A model generated the notes under the pieces. That model made no database searches and was not told where the DNA came from. It saw nothing but the letters and a program-made list of their open reading frames with translations. 64,000 nt of DNA, taken from positions 1,462,001 to 1,526,000 of the forward strand of contig CP119325.1 of the NCBI GenBank assembly GCA_029202525.1. Direction: 5' to 3'. How positions within the stretch are numbered: the first letter of the stretch is position 1; each line of letters starts with the position of its first letter. The translations under genes were made by a program, and so were the position numbers. This document shows, piece after piece, positions 41,583-50,732 of this stretch. The stretch comes from Candidatus Pseudomonas phytovorans (GTDB taxonomy: Bacteria; Pseudomonadota; Gammaproteobacteria; Pseudomonadales; Pseudomonadaceae).

Positions 41583-42509
41583 CTAGCCGATTTTTGGCTC
41601 GACGGTTACCCAGTACCGGGTGAACCGTCGCACTCGCACCGGCAGCGCGACTTCCAGCATTTGCAGGATGCGCTCACTGTCATCCAGCGGATACGACCCG
41701 GAAATGCGCAAGCCGGCGACCTGCTCGCTGCACCCCAGCTGTCCATGGCGATAGCGCCCTAGCTCGGCAAGAAAATCCGCCAGGCGCATTTGCGAGGCCA
41801 CCAACATGCCGTCGACCCAGGCGCCGACATTGCGGTCCAGCGCCGAGATCGACTGCCAGCCCCCCGTGAAGCGTGCCTGCTGCCCAGCCAGTAACGGTTG
41901 CCCCGCGACGCTGGCCACACCCTCAAACACGGACACCAGGCTGTAGCCGTCGAACTGGCGCACGTTGAAGCGCCCGCGGTCCAGGCGTAATGCCCCTTCG
42001 CCGGTATGCAGCAGCAACGGCCGGGTATCGTTGGCCACCTGCAGCGCCAGTTCGCCTTCGAACAGCCGCACTCGGCGCTGTTGCCCGTCGAAGCGCACGT
42101 CGGCGGCACTGCGGGTGTTGAGCTGCAACACGCTGCCGTCTTCCAGGCCCATGCGCCGGCGCTGTCCGACCGGGCTGCGGTAGTCGGCCATAAGGCCCGG
42201 CATGGGGTTGTGTTGCTGCAGCCCAAGCCCGGTGGCACTGGCCACGCCCACCAGCAGCAAGGCCTTGAGTGCGCGCCGCCGGGCCGGCGAGTGGGGGGCT
42301 TGCAGGGTGGCATGCACCACAGGCGAGTCCACCCCGCGCAGGCGCTGGTTTACCTGCTGAATATGGGCCCAGGCACGCTGATGCTCCTGGTCGGCCCCCA
42401 GCCAGTGTTCCAGCGCCAACCGCTGCGCCTGGCCAAAGTCATCGCCCTGGGACTCGATCAACCAGTGCACGGCTTGCTCTGCCACCTGCGGGGAAAACGA
42501 GGCGTTCAC
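41583..42509 (-). CDS. fecR: FecR-like anti-sigma / signal transducer
   Basis: The 308-residue protein has an N-terminal cytoplasmic DUF4880 region with VHWLIESQGDDFGQAQRLAL, one transmembrane helix near 74-92 (LLLVGVASATGLGL) and a periplasmic FecR domain (GLEDGSVLQLNTRSAADVRF) that meets the STN domain of FecA. The start is GTG, overlapping the fecI stop by 4 bp (GTGA). It relays ferric citrate binding to FecI. Confidence 0.92.
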   Translation of the reverse strand: MNASFSPQVAEQAVHWLIESQGDDFGQAQRLALEHWLGADQEHQRAWAHIQQVNQRLRGVDSPVVHATLQAPHSPARRRALKALLLVGVASATGLGLQQHNPMPGLMADYRSPVGQRRRMGLEDGSVLQLNTRSAADVRFDGQQRRVRLFEGELALQVANDTRPLLLHTGEGALRLDRGRFNVRQFDGYSLVSVFEGVASVAGQPLLAGQQARFTGGWQSISALDRNVGAWVDGMLVASQMRLADFLAELGRYRHGQLGCSEQVAGLRISGSYPLDDSERILQMLEVALPVRVRRFTRYWVTVEPKIG

Positions 42510-43000
42510 AGGGCGAAGTAGCAGCGCATGGCCGCTTTGCTCAGGTAGCGCTTGACTGTGGCCAGCGAGATACCCAGCTCGCGGGCGATTTCACCTTGGC
42601 CAAGGCCATCGACCTGGGCCATCAGGAACGCGCGTTTGACCAGTGGCGGCAAACCGTCCAGCAGGCGGTCGAGTTCCAGCAGGGTCTCGAAGATGATCGC
42701 CTTTTGCTCCTCGCACGGGGCGACTGCTTCAGGCACCTGCGCCAGTGCCTGCAGGTAGGCACGTTCCAGCTCCTGGCGGCGAAAGTGGTTGCACAGCACG
42801 CGCTTGGCTACCGTTGCAAGGAAGGCGCGCGGCTCGACCAACTGCGGTGCCTCGCGGGCCTGCAGCAGGCGCAGGTAGGTGTCCTGGGCCAGGTCGGCGG
42901 CACTCTGCGGGCAGCCAAGGCGGCGGCGCAACCAGCCGGTGAGCCAGTTGTGATGGGCGTGATAAAGGCCTTCGACCGTGGAAGAGAGCGCGCTGGGCAC
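42506..43000 (-). CDS. fecI: FecI-type ECF sigma factor
   Basis: The 164-residue ECF sigma factor has region 2 (about 15-75, SAADLAQDTYLRLLQAREAP and VAKRVLCNHFRRQELERAYL) and region 4 (about 105-155, LPPLVKRAFLMAQVDGLGQG, then EIARELGISLATVKRYLSKA). It directs transcription of fecA. The start is GTG with GGAG at seven bases. The upstream region holds an AT-rich stretch (43030-43050) that may be a Fur site. Confidence 0.93.
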   Translation of the reverse strand: MPSALSSTVEGLYHAHHNWLTGWLRRRLGCPQSAADLAQDTYLRLLQAREAPQLVEPRAFLATVAKRVLCNHFRRQELERAYLQALAQVPEAVAPCEEQKAIIFETLLELDRLLDGLPPLVKRAFLMAQVDGLGQGEIARELGISLATVKRYLSKAAMRCYFAL

Positions 43001-43106
43001 CGTGATACTCCGGCGCTATTCAGCGCAACTGGTAGTAATAATTGTTCGCATTGTATTGACTGATGGGTTTTTCGGCAATCGTCACCCGTCTGCGGGCTTT
43101 GCTTAT

Positions 43107-43125
43107 GAGAATTGAAATCATTATT
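43107..43125 (+). promoter_or_regulatory. Fur box candidate for the DUF3649-PepSY operon
   Basis: GAGAATTGAAATCATTATT resembles the 19-bp Fur consensus GATAATGATAATCATTATC and lies 32 bp before the first gene of the plus-strand operon. Less clear AT-rich hexamers at about 43030-43050 may serve fecI on the other strand. Iron repression of both is expected. Confidence 0.65.
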
Positions 43126-43157
43126 ATTGCACCCCCAAAAACGCCCGGACCTTCGCC

Positions 43158-43463
43158 ATGACGCGCAAAACTGCCGGCCTCTCGCTCAGCTATCGGGCAG
43201 CCGTTGCCTCACGCAGCCTGGCCGCGCTGTTGGGCGGCTACCTGCTGGCGTCCATGGCCAGTGCCTGCATTGCCCTGGTGGCACCGCTGCCAAAAGTCGA
43301 TGCCACGCTGACCGGCCTGCTGTTGTCGTTTGTCTTTTACCTGCTGGCATTCATCTGGTGCTTCGCCTGCCGCAGCGCCTGGCGTGCCTGGCTGGGCGTA
43401 TTGGCGCCAAGCCTGCTGTTGGGCATGATCAGCGGCGTTGCCTACTGGATGAAAAACCCATGA
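43158..43463 (+). CDS. DUF3649 membrane protein of siderophore-uptake operon
   Basis: The 101-residue protein has three hydrophobic helices (about 22-42, 50-68, 78-96) and the DUF3649 opening YRAAVASRSLAALLGGYLLA. Proteins of this family sit beside PepSY reductase-like proteins and TonB receptors. The end overlaps the next start by 4 bp (ATGA). Role unknown, presumed inner-membrane iron handling. Confidence 0.82.
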   Translation: MTRKTAGLSLSYRAAVASRSLAALLGGYLLASMASACIALVAPLPKVDATLTGLLLSFVFYLLAFIWCFACRSAWRAWLGVLAPSLLLGMISGVAYWMKNP

Positions 43464-45034
43464 AAGAAGGCTTCCGCCAGGCGATGGCCTGGCTGCACAC
43501 CTGGACCGGCCTGATCTTCGGCTGGCTGCTGTTCGCCATCTTCCTGACCGGCACGTTGTCGTACTTCAAGGATGAAATCACCCACTGGGCGCAGCCCGAA
43601 GTGCGCAGCCATGCCCTGGACCCGGCACGTAGCCTGGATATGGCCCAGCACTACCTGGAGCAGAAAGCCGGGCATTCCGCTTCCTGGTTCATCAACATGC
43701 CCAGCGAGCGCGAAGCCGGCTTGAGCGTGGGCTATCGCGACCCCAACGGCGGGCCGCGTGGCTTTGTCAACAAGACCCTCGATACGCAGTCCGGCCAGCC
43801 GGTAGAAGCGCGCGACAGCCGGGGTGGCGATTTCTTCTACCGTTTCCACTTCCAGCTGCAGATGCCCCATCCGTTTGGCCGCTGGTTGTCGACCTTTTGC
43901 GCTTTCATCATGTTGCTGGGGCTGGTCACCGGCATCATCACCCACAAGAAGATTTTCAAGGAGTTCTTCACCTTCCGCCCCGGCAAGGGCCAGCGCTCCT
44001 GGCTGGACGGGCACAACGCCATCGGCGTGCTGGTGCTGCCGTTTCACCTCATGATCAGCTACAGCAGCCTGGTGCTGTTCATGTATATGGTGATGCCGGC
44101 AGGCATCATGGCCAGCTATGGCAATGACACCGGCAAGTACTTCAACGACCTGTTCGGCCGCGACGATACGCCCAAAGCGGCCCAGGTGGCCACGCCGCTG
44201 GTACCGCTGCCAAGCCTGTACGCCAAGGTGCAGGCGCTGCAGCCGGGCGCGCGTATCGGCTTCATCCAGGTGCAGAACCCCGGCGACAGCAATGCCCGCG
44301 TCACCTTCACCCAATCGGCTGCCGACCACGTAGCTTATCGACGCAGCGCCAACTGGACCTTCGACGGCGCCAGTGGCGCGCTGCTGAGCCAGGGCAAGCC
44401 AGAGAGCGGGGCGATGATGACCGCGTTCAGCTTTGCCGGCCTGCACATGGGCAACTTCGCAGGGCCCTGGCTGCGTTGGCTGTACTTCTTCTTTGGCGTG
44501 GCCGGCACTGCGGTGATCGGTACCGGGCTGGTGATGTGGCTGGGCAAGCGCCAGCTCAAGCATGCCAAGAGCCCGCACATGCCGGGTGAGTTGCGCCTGG
44601 TCGAGGTACTCAATATCGCCAGCATGAGCGGCCTGCTGCTGGCGGTGGCGGGCTTCTTCTGGGCCAACCGGCTTGTCCCGGTGGGCGTCGAGGGTCGCGC
44701 CGACTGGGAGGTCAATGCCTTCTTCATCGCCTGGGGCTTGTCACTGGTGCATGCCGTGCTGCGCAGCGGGCGCCGGGCGTGGGGCGAGCAACTGGCGCTG
44801 GGAGCGCTGGCCTTTGCCCTGTTGCCGCTTCTCAATGGCTTGAGCACCGACCGGGGCTTGAACCATTCGTTGCAGGCAGGTGACTGGACCATGGCCGGCT
44901 TCGACCTGACGGCCCTGGGTACCGGCCTGTTCCTGGCCTGGCTGGCCGGCAAGATGCTGCGCAGCCCCAAACCGGTGGCCAAACGACCACGCGCGGCAAA
45001 AAAGCCGAGCACTGAAACAGCGCAGGTGAGCTGA
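43460..45034 (+). CDS. PepSY-domain inner-membrane protein (putative ferrisiderophore reductase)
   Basis: The 524-residue protein is of the PiuB/FoxB/PepSY-TM type. The first helix is in WLHTWTGLIFGWLLFAIFLT, a HEXXH-free PepSY region spans 60-170, and further helices lie near 150-175, 195-225, 340-370, 400-425, 440-460 and 480-500. Conserved His residues in the helices (FHFQLQMPHPFGRW, GHNAIGVLVLPFHL) could bind haem. Such proteins are thought to reduce ferric siderophores in the periplasm. Start ATG 43460 chosen for the ATGA overlap; a longer upstream reading overlaps DUF3649. Confidence 0.88.
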   Translation: MKEGFRQAMAWLHTWTGLIFGWLLFAIFLTGTLSYFKDEITHWAQPEVRSHALDPARSLDMAQHYLEQKAGHSASWFINMPSEREAGLSVGYRDPNGGPRGFVNKTLDTQSGQPVEARDSRGGDFFYRFHFQLQMPHPFGRWLSTFCAFIMLLGLVTGIITHKKIFKEFFTFRPGKGQRSWLDGHNAIGVLVLPFHLMISYSSLVLFMYMVMPAGIMASYGNDTGKYFNDLFGRDDTPKAAQVATPLVPLPSLYAKVQALQPGARIGFIQVQNPGDSNARVTFTQSAADHVAYRRSANWTFDGASGALLSQGKPESGAMMTAFSFAGLHMGNFAGPWLRWLYFFFGVAGTAVIGTGLVMWLGKRQLKHAKSPHMPGELRLVEVLNIASMSGLLLAVAGFFWANRLVPVGVEGRADWEVNAFFIAWGLSLVHAVLRSGRRAWGEQLALGALAFALLPLLNGLSTDRGLNHSLQAGDWTMAGFDLTALGTGLFLAWLAGKMLRSPKPVAKRPRAAKKPSTETAQVS

Positions 45035-45360
45035 TGCTGGGTAACGCACTGATCGCATTCGCAGGTTTTGTCGCCCTGTGCCTGGCCATGGAAAAGCACT
45101 TCAGCGATTTGCTCGGGCGCAAGCCGCGCCCTGGGCAGTTGCGGCTGCTGCGTGTCGCCGGTTGGCTGCTGCTGATGCTGTCGCTGGCCCTCAGCGTGCA
45201 TCTGCGTGGTTGGGCCCATGGCCTGGTGGAGTGGACGGCGGTGATCATGGCAGGGGTGACCTTATGGGTGTTCGGCCTGCCCTACCAGCCGCGCCTGCTG
45301 CTGGGCTTGGCAGCTGCCAGCGTGGTGCTGGGCCCGTTGCTGGCCATGTTTGCCGTGTGA
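45034..45360 (+). CDS. DUF3325 membrane protein
   Basis: The 108-residue protein has three helices (about 2-20, 42-60 and 68-105), with LCLAMEKHFSDLLGRKPRPG between the first two as in DUF3325 members. The start shares a base with the PepSY stop (TGATG), so it is translationally coupled. The family occurs with PepSY and DUF3649 genes in iron-uptake operons. Function unknown. Confidence 0.82.
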   Translation: MLGNALIAFAGFVALCLAMEKHFSDLLGRKPRPGQLRLLRVAGWLLLMLSLALSVHLRGWAHGLVEWTAVIMAGVTLWVFGLPYQPRLLLGLAAASVVLGPLLAMFAV

Positions 45361-45364
45361 GCCC

Positions 45365-45940
45365 GTGAGCGAGCAGGGGGATATCATCGAACCCGACGCC
45401 GACAGCGCTGGCGCACGTGCCCGTTTCGTCCAGGTATTTCTGGCCCAGCGGGCGCGCATGGAGGCGCTTGTCAGCCGGCGTGTTGGCTGCCGCGCCACGG
45501 CTTCAGACCTGGTGCAGGAGCTGTTCCTGCGTTTCTGGCGCCGCCCCGAGGTCAAGGTCGAGGCGCTGGACACCTATCTGTTGCGTTGTGCCGGCAACCT
45601 GGCGATCGACCACCTGCGCAGCGAAGGTAGCCGCGAACGCGTGGCCGAAGCCGCTTTGCCGATGGACGAGGTGGCCATGGTTCAAGCACCCGAGCAAGCG
45701 CTTGAGGTCGACCACGACTTGCAGCGCATCGAAGCCGCCTTGCGCGCCTTGCCCGAACGCACCCGGCAGATCTTTTTGCTCAACCGTATTCACGGCTGCA
45801 AGTACGGCGAAATTGCCAAGGCCATGCAGCTGTCACAGAGTGCCGTGGAAAAGCATATGATGCGCGCCCTTGAAGCGTGCAAGGCGAGTGTTGCCGAGCC
45901 CGCGTCCACCCCACGCCGGCCAGGGAGTGCCCGTCGATGA
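45365..45940 (+). CDS. ECF sigma factor of iron-starvation type (FpvI/FoxI-like)
   Basis: The 191-residue sigma factor has region 2 in ARFVQVFLAQRARMEALVSR and DLVQELFLRFWRRPEV, and region 4 in LPERTRQIFLLNRIHGCKYG then EIAKAMQLSQSAVEKHMMRA. The start is taken as the GTG at 45365, five bases after the DUF3325 stop; no good ribosome site is seen, so coupling is likely. It would drive the receptor downstream. Its anti-sigma partner overlaps by 4 bp. Confidence 0.88.
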   Translation: MSEQGDIIEPDADSAGARARFVQVFLAQRARMEALVSRRVGCRATASDLVQELFLRFWRRPEVKVEALDTYLLRCAGNLAIDHLRSEGSRERVAEAALPMDEVAMVQAPEQALEVDHDLQRIEAALRALPERTRQIFLLNRIHGCKYGEIAKAMQLSQSAVEKHMMRALEACKASVAEPASTPRRPGSARR

Positions 45941-46917
45941 GCCGTTTGCCCCCGATCACCGAAGTGCAATCCCAGGCCGCCCTGCAGTGGCTCAGCCGCA
46001 TCAATGAGCAGCCTGCGCAAGCCGAAGGGGCTGCATTCAAGCGCTGGTTGCTGGCCGACCCCGGGCACCGTGACGCCTACCAACAGGCCCAGGCACTGTG
46101 GCAGAAAAGCGCCACCCCGGCTTTGCTGCTGGCGGACGAAGAACAGGACGCCTTGCAGCGCTACCTCGATGCCATGGCCAGGCCGCCGACCCGCGGCCCG
46201 TGGCAGCGCGTAGCGGCACTGGCGATGGCGGCCTGCCTGGTGCTGGCCGTGGGCGTTGCCGGTGGCTGGCACCCGGGGTACTGGTTGCAGGACCTGCAGG
46301 CTGACTACAGCAGCGCCGGGCAGATTCGCCAGGTGACCTTGGCCGACCAGTCGCAGGTGACGCTTGATGCAGGCAGCGCCATTGCGGTCGATTTTGCCCA
46401 GGGCGAGCGCCGTGTGCGGTTGCTGCATGGCGCGGCGTTCTTCCAGGTCACCCATACCGGCGCGCCATTCGTGGTCGAATCGGGTGGTGGCGAGGTGCGC
46501 GTGCTCGGCACTCAGTTCGAAGTGCGCGAGCAGGCTGACGGTGCAGTGGTCACGGTGCGCAGCGGGCGCGTGGCGGTGAGCCCGGCACCGGGCTCCGTGG
46601 CACCGGTGCTGACGGCCAACCAGCAGGTGGCCTATAGCGCAGGCCGGGTAGGCGACACGCTGGCGGTGGACAGTGATAACCGCCTGGCTTGGCGCCAAGG
46701 CTGGCTGAATTACTACCAGGTGCCGCTGGCACAGGTGGTCGATGACCTGCGGCGCTACTACCCGGGGCGCATCGTGTTGCTGGATGGCGCACTGGGGCAG
46801 CGCAAGGTCAGTGGCAGTTTCCCGGTGGGCGAGCCACTGCTGGCGCTGGATTCGCTGGGCAAGGTGATGGGCTTTTCGCGGCAGACCGTGTTGGGGCGTT
46901 TGACCTTGGTTCGGTAG
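45937..46917 (+). CDS. FecR-like anti-sigma / signal transducer of second iron module
   Basis: The 326-residue protein has an N-terminal DUF4880 (QAALQWLSRINEQPAQAEGA), one membrane helix at about 90-105 (VAALAMAACLVLAVGVAGG) and the periplasmic FecR domain (VTLADQSQVTLDAGSAIAVD). The start overlaps the sigma stop by 4 bp (ATGA). It ends just before a REP pair that separates it from the receptor. Confidence 0.9.
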   Translation: MSRLPPITEVQSQAALQWLSRINEQPAQAEGAAFKRWLLADPGHRDAYQQAQALWQKSATPALLLADEEQDALQRYLDAMARPPTRGPWQRVAALAMAACLVLAVGVAGGWHPGYWLQDLQADYSSAGQIRQVTLADQSQVTLDAGSAIAVDFAQGERRVRLLHGAAFFQVTHTGAPFVVESGGGEVRVLGTQFEVREQADGAVVTVRSGRVAVSPAPGSVAPVLTANQQVAYSAGRVGDTLAVDSDNRLAWRQGWLNYYQVPLAQVVDDLRRYYPGRIVLLDGALGQRKVSGSFPVGEPLLALDSLGKVMGFSRQTVLGRLTLVR

Positions 46918-46920
46918 TCG

Positions 46921-47030
46921 CCTGCACCGGCCTCTTCGCGGGCACGCCCGCTCCCACAGGTACTGTGCCGGATTTGAGGCTTGTGCCATTCCTGTGGGAG
47001 CGGGCCTGCCCGCGAAGAGGCCGGCACAGG
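46921..47030. repeat. REP inverted pair
   Basis: REP copies beginning cctgcaccggcctcttcgcg and ending ccggcacagg face each other across a 40-base spacer. They split the sigma/anti-sigma operon from the receptor gene, so the receptor needs its own promoter or read-through. Confidence 0.9.
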
Positions 47031-47055
47031 AAAAATATTTTCAGAAAGCGGGTGA

Positions 47056-47077
47056 GGTAACAGGACGTGGCATCCGT
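47056..47077 (+). promoter_or_regulatory. Possible ECF-sigma promoter of the receptor
   Basis: GGTAAC (47056) and CGT (47075) stand 13 bases apart, 58 bp before the receptor start, with the look of iron-starvation sigma promoters. Spacing is shorter than usual, so this is a weak call. Confidence 0.25.
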
Positions 47078-47134
47078 GTAATGAGTGAAAGTGCGATTCA
47101 TTCGCAGTCATCACCCTCTCACAGGTCAGCGTCC

Positions 47135-49525
47135 ATGAAGTTCTCCCCGCGTTGCGTCCCTCTCTGGTTCGGCCTTGCCATGCTCCCGGCCGTTGCTGTC
47201 GCCCCCTTGGCCAGTGCCGCCGAGCAACAGCAGACCTATGCCTTCGCCCAGCCGGCCCAGCCCCTGGCCCAGGCGCTCAACGCCTTTAGCCGCACCACCG
47301 GCCAGAGTGTGGTCTACACCCTGGAACTGCCGGGCGTGCAGGCGCCGGCACTGAACGGCCGACTCAGCGCCGAGCAGGCGCTGCAACAACTGCTGGGCAG
47401 CACCGGGCTGGCCTGGCGCCGCGTTGACGCACGCACCCTTACCCTCGAAGCCGCCGACACCTCAGGCGCCCTCAACCTGCAGGCCACCAACGTGACCTCG
47501 CAACTGGACGTCTACAGCTACCAGCCCCCGGCCAGTGCATCGATCATGCGCGGGCAGGGCCCGAACCAGGACATCCCCCAGGCCATCAATGTGGTACCGG
47601 CCCAGGTCATCCGCGACCAGGCTCCGCGCAACCTCGATGATGCCCTGGCGAACGTCAGCGGAATTACCCACGGCAACAACTTTGGCGGCACCTCCGACAC
47701 GGTGATGAAGCGCGGCTTCGGCGACAACCGCGACGGCTCGATCATGCGCGATGGCATGCCCATCGTGCAGGGCCGCAGCCTCAACGCCAGCACCGAGCGG
47801 GTAGAAGTGCTCAAGGGCCCGGCCTCACTGCTGTACGGCATCCAGGACCCGGGCGGGGTGATCAACGTGGTCAGCAAGCGCCCGCAACTTGAGCAGTACA
47901 ACGCCCTGACCGTGCGCGGCTCGACCTACGGCAGTGGCAAGAACGGCAGTGGTGGCGGGCTCGACAGCACCGGTGCGTTGGGCGACAGCAAATTCGCCTA
48001 CCGCTTGATCGTCGACCACGAAGACGAAGACTACTGGCGCAACTTCGGCGTGCACCGCGAATCGCTGGTCGCGCCGTCGCTGGCCTGGCTGGGCGAAGAC
48101 ACCCAGGTTGTGCTGGCCTACGAGCACCGCGAATTTCTCTACCCCTTCGACCGTGGCACCGCGTTCGGCAGCAACGGCCACCCGCTGAACATCCCCGCCA
48201 CGCGCCGCCTGGACGAACCGTTCAACGACATGGAGGGGCGCTCTGACCTGTATCGCCTGGAAGTCGATCATCAGTTGGCCGATGACTGGAAACTGCACTT
48301 TGGCTACAGCTTCAACCGCGAGACCTACGATGCAAGCCAGGTGCGGGTGACCGGCGTCAACGAAGCCAAAGGCACACTGACACGCAGCATCGACGGCACC
48401 CACAACGCCATGAGCCGCGACCAGTTCGCCACCCTCAGCCTGGCCGGTAATGTGGAGTTGGCCGGCATGCAGAATGACCTGTTGTTCGGCGTCGACCATG
48501 AAGACCGCAAGGTGTATCGCGGCGACCTGATCCGCCAGACTGCCCGCTCCACCTTCAGCTACCTCAACCCCGTTTACGGTCAGGAGGTGGAAGGCACCAG
48601 CGTACGTGCCAGTGACAGCGACCAGACCGACAAGCTGCGCACCGATGCACTGTTCGTGCAGGACGCGTTGCACCTGGATGATCACTGGATCCTGGTGGCC
48701 GGCGCGCGCTTTCAGCAGTTCGACCAGTATGCCGGCCGCGGTCGCCCGTTCACGGCCAATACCGATAACAGCGGCCAGGCCTGGGTTCCGCATGCCGGCA
48801 TTGTCTACAAGGTCGATGACCAGCTGTCGTTCTATGGCAGTTACAGCGAGTCGTTCAAGCCCAACTCCAGCATTGCGCCGCTGACGGGCGGCGTAGTACT
48901 GGACTCGTCCGTTGCACCCGAGGAGGGCAAGTCGTGGGAGTTGGGGGCCAAGCTGGACATGCCGGGTCGCCTGACCGGTACCTTGGCGCTGTTCGACATC
49001 ACCAAGCGTAATGTACTGGTCGCCAATTTCGACAGCGGGACTGGCGAGACGGTCTACAGCAATGCCGGTGAGGTCAATTCAAGAGGTGTGGAACTCGACC
49101 TGACCGGCCAGCTCAGTGATCGCTGGAGTTTGATCGGCAGCTATGCCTTTACCGATGCCAAGGTGACGAAAGACCCTGACCTTGAGGGTAACCGCCTGCA
49201 GAACGTGGCCAAGCACACGGGCTCGTTATCGGCTGTCTACGACTTCGGCAGCCTGTTCGGTGGCGACAAGCTACGGTTCGGTGCAGGCGCACGCTACGTG
49301 GGTGAACGGGCAGGTAACTCGACCAACACCTTCGACCTGCCGTCGTACACCGTGGCCGATGCGTTTGCCACCTATGAGACCAAGCTCGACGAGCACAATG
49401 TCCGGCTGCAATTGAATGTGAAGAACCTGTTCGACAAGGTGTATTACAGCTCGGCGGTGAACCAGTACTTTGTGGCGATTGGCGATGCGCGGCAGGTGAG
49501 CTTGTCCAGCACCTTCGAGTTCTGA
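47135..49525 (+). CDS. TonB-dependent ferrisiderophore receptor with signalling domain (FpvA/FoxA type)
   Basis: The 796-residue outer-membrane receptor has a signal peptide to about residue 30 (LASAAEQQ), an STN domain (36-105, AQPLAQALNAFSRTTGQSVV), a plug (130-260, QDIPQAINVVPAQVIRDQAP, then VEVLKGPASLLYGIQDPGGV) and a beta-barrel ending in STFEF. It belongs to the siderophore-receptor subfamily of FpvA, FoxA and FhuA. The ligand, probably a foreign hydroxamate such as ferrioxamine or ferrichrome, is inferred from the PepSY partner. ATG 47135 was chosen over upstream in-frame starts because it follows AGGTC and begins a clean signal peptide. Confidence 0.93.
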   Translation: MKFSPRCVPLWFGLAMLPAVAVAPLASAAEQQQTYAFAQPAQPLAQALNAFSRTTGQSVVYTLELPGVQAPALNGRLSAEQALQQLLGSTGLAWRRVDARTLTLEAADTSGALNLQATNVTSQLDVYSYQPPASASIMRGQGPNQDIPQAINVVPAQVIRDQAPRNLDDALANVSGITHGNNFGGTSDTVMKRGFGDNRDGSIMRDGMPIVQGRSLNASTERVEVLKGPASLLYGIQDPGGVINVVSKRPQLEQYNALTVRGSTYGSGKNGSGGGLDSTGALGDSKFAYRLIVDHEDEDYWRNFGVHRESLVAPSLAWLGEDTQVVLAYEHREFLYPFDRGTAFGSNGHPLNIPATRRLDEPFNDMEGRSDLYRLEVDHQLADDWKLHFGYSFNRETYDASQVRVTGVNEAKGTLTRSIDGTHNAMSRDQFATLSLAGNVELAGMQNDLLFGVDHEDRKVYRGDLIRQTARSTFSYLNPVYGQEVEGTSVRASDSDQTDKLRTDALFVQDALHLDDHWILVAGARFQQFDQYAGRGRPFTANTDNSGQAWVPHAGIVYKVDDQLSFYGSYSESFKPNSSIAPLTGGVVLDSSVAPEEGKSWELGAKLDMPGRLTGTLALFDITKRNVLVANFDSGTGETVYSNAGEVNSRGVELDLTGQLSDRWSLIGSYAFTDAKVTKDPDLEGNRLQNVAKHTGSLSAVYDFGSLFGGDKLRFGAGARYVGERAGNSTNTFDLPSYTVADAFATYETKLDEHNVRLQLNVKNLFDKVYYSSAVNQYFVAIGDARQVSLSSTFEF

Positions 49526-49529
49526 GTCG

Positions 49530-49630
49530 GCCTGTTCCGGCCTATTCGCGGCTAAAGCCGCTCCCACAGGTACAGCGCTGTCTTGGAGACTGCCGCGGTC
49601 CTGTGGGAGCGGCTTCAGCCGCGAATGGCC
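49530..49630. repeat. REP-like inverted pair
   Basis: Arms cctattcgcggctaaagccg and the matching ggcttcagccgcgaatggcc enclose a 40-base spacer. The core differs from other copies (cggctaaagccg), so it is a second REP variant. The right arm overlaps the last codons of the AraC-type gene. Confidence 0.82.
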
Positions 49631-50490
49631 AAACGGTATTCTCCAGGTGTTGCACCCATCGCCTGGCGGAACCGGTTGCTGAAATGGCTGGCACTGGCAA
49701 ACCCGCACACCAGGGCAATTTCCCCCAGTGGCATCACCCCCAGTTGCAGCAGCTGGCAGGCCCGGTGCAGTCGCCGGGCCAGCAGGTACTGGTGCGGCGG
49801 TAGCCCGAAACTGGTGCGGAACATGCGCGCAAAGTGGTATTCGGACAGGTTGCAGCGCAAGGCCAGTTCACCCAGGGTAATTGGCTGGTCCAGGTGCGCC
49901 TCGATGTAATCGACCAGTTGCCGGCGCAGGTTCGGCGCCAGCCCGCCTTTCAGGCGCAGGCCCTGGCGCAGGCCGACCTGGCTGAGCAGCGCATGGTCGA
50001 CGATTTCGTGGGCCAGGCTGCTGGCCAGCAAGCGCTCGCCGGGTTCGTCCCATTTAAGGGTTATCAGTTGGCGAAAGCGCACGGCCTGTTGCGGGTCGTC
50101 GAGAAAGGTCGCTTCCTGTAACTGCAGCTCTCGCGGTTCGCGGTCGAGCAGGCGCACGCAACCCAAGCCGAACTGCGCTTCGCTGACATACAGGTGCGCC
50201 AGGCGTATCGCGCCATTGACCACCCAGTTCGACTCCTGCCCGGCCGGCATCACGCACAACTTGCCTGGCGCGCCCTTGTCGGCCGGCCGTTGGCGGCGGA
50301 AGGTGCCGGTGCCGTCGGCGATGTAGCACGACAGGGTGTGGTGGGTCGGCGCCTGATAGTCGCGGGCATCGTCGCGGTTGCTCCACAACGCCGCCGCCAG
50401 CCCGTCGCCCAGCTGCGCGCTCAGCTCCAGCCGCGCGTGGGGCGAGGCGTGCATGGCGTTGAACACTTGCAGTTGGGTGAGTGGCGTCAT
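49615..50490 (-). CDS. AraC-family transcriptional regulator
   Basis: The 291-residue protein has an N-terminal cupin-like sensing domain (about 1-165) and a C-terminal double HTH (about 190-285: ITLGELALRCNLSEYHFARM and MPLGEIALVCGFASASHFSN, then RFRQAMGATPGEYR). Start ATG 50490 has GAGGAA at good spacing. It is divergent from the EamA transporter gene by about 240 bp, a likely target. Its 3' end runs into a REP arm. Confidence 0.85.
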   Translation of the reverse strand: MTPLTQLQVFNAMHASPHARLELSAQLGDGLAAALWSNRDDARDYQAPTHHTLSCYIADGTGTFRRQRPADKGAPGKLCVMPAGQESNWVVNGAIRLAHLYVSEAQFGLGCVRLLDREPRELQLQEATFLDDPQQAVRFRQLITLKWDEPGERLLASSLAHEIVDHALLSQVGLRQGLRLKGGLAPNLRRQLVDYIEAHLDQPITLGELALRCNLSEYHFARMFRTSFGLPPHQYLLARRLHRACQLLQLGVMPLGEIALVCGFASASHFSNRFRQAMGATPGEYRLAIRG

Positions 50491-50665
50491 CAGCAGTTCC
50501 TCTGTAGCCCATCCTACTGCGCCTTGGGCGGGGTTACAGCCATTGGCGGGACAAATGCGCAAGTTTGTGCAAGCGCGCAGGTGTTGGACAGGAGAACACT
50601 GGAATGGCCGGCGAGGGCTGCGCCCTCGATCGCAGGCAAGCCAGCTCCTACAGGGACCGCGTCAA

Positions 50666-50697
50666 CCTGTGGGAGCGGGCATGCCCGCGAAAAGTCG
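50666..50697. repeat. Single REP copy with degraded partner
   Basis: A clear REP arm (cctgtgggagcgggcatgcc) lies at 50666-50697, with a decayed partner (ggcaagccagctcctacagg, 50635-50654) on its left. They sit just before the EamA start. Confidence 0.75.
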
Positions 50698-50732
50698 GGC
50701 ACCGATCTTGAAAGGCCCAAGGAACCATCGCC

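Noticed and set aside
39083..41623. 846-codon plus-strand frame over fecA
   Set aside because: Antisense shadow of the fecA gene. Its translation is Val/Ala/Gln-rich without any motif, and fecA on the other strand matches its family throughout.
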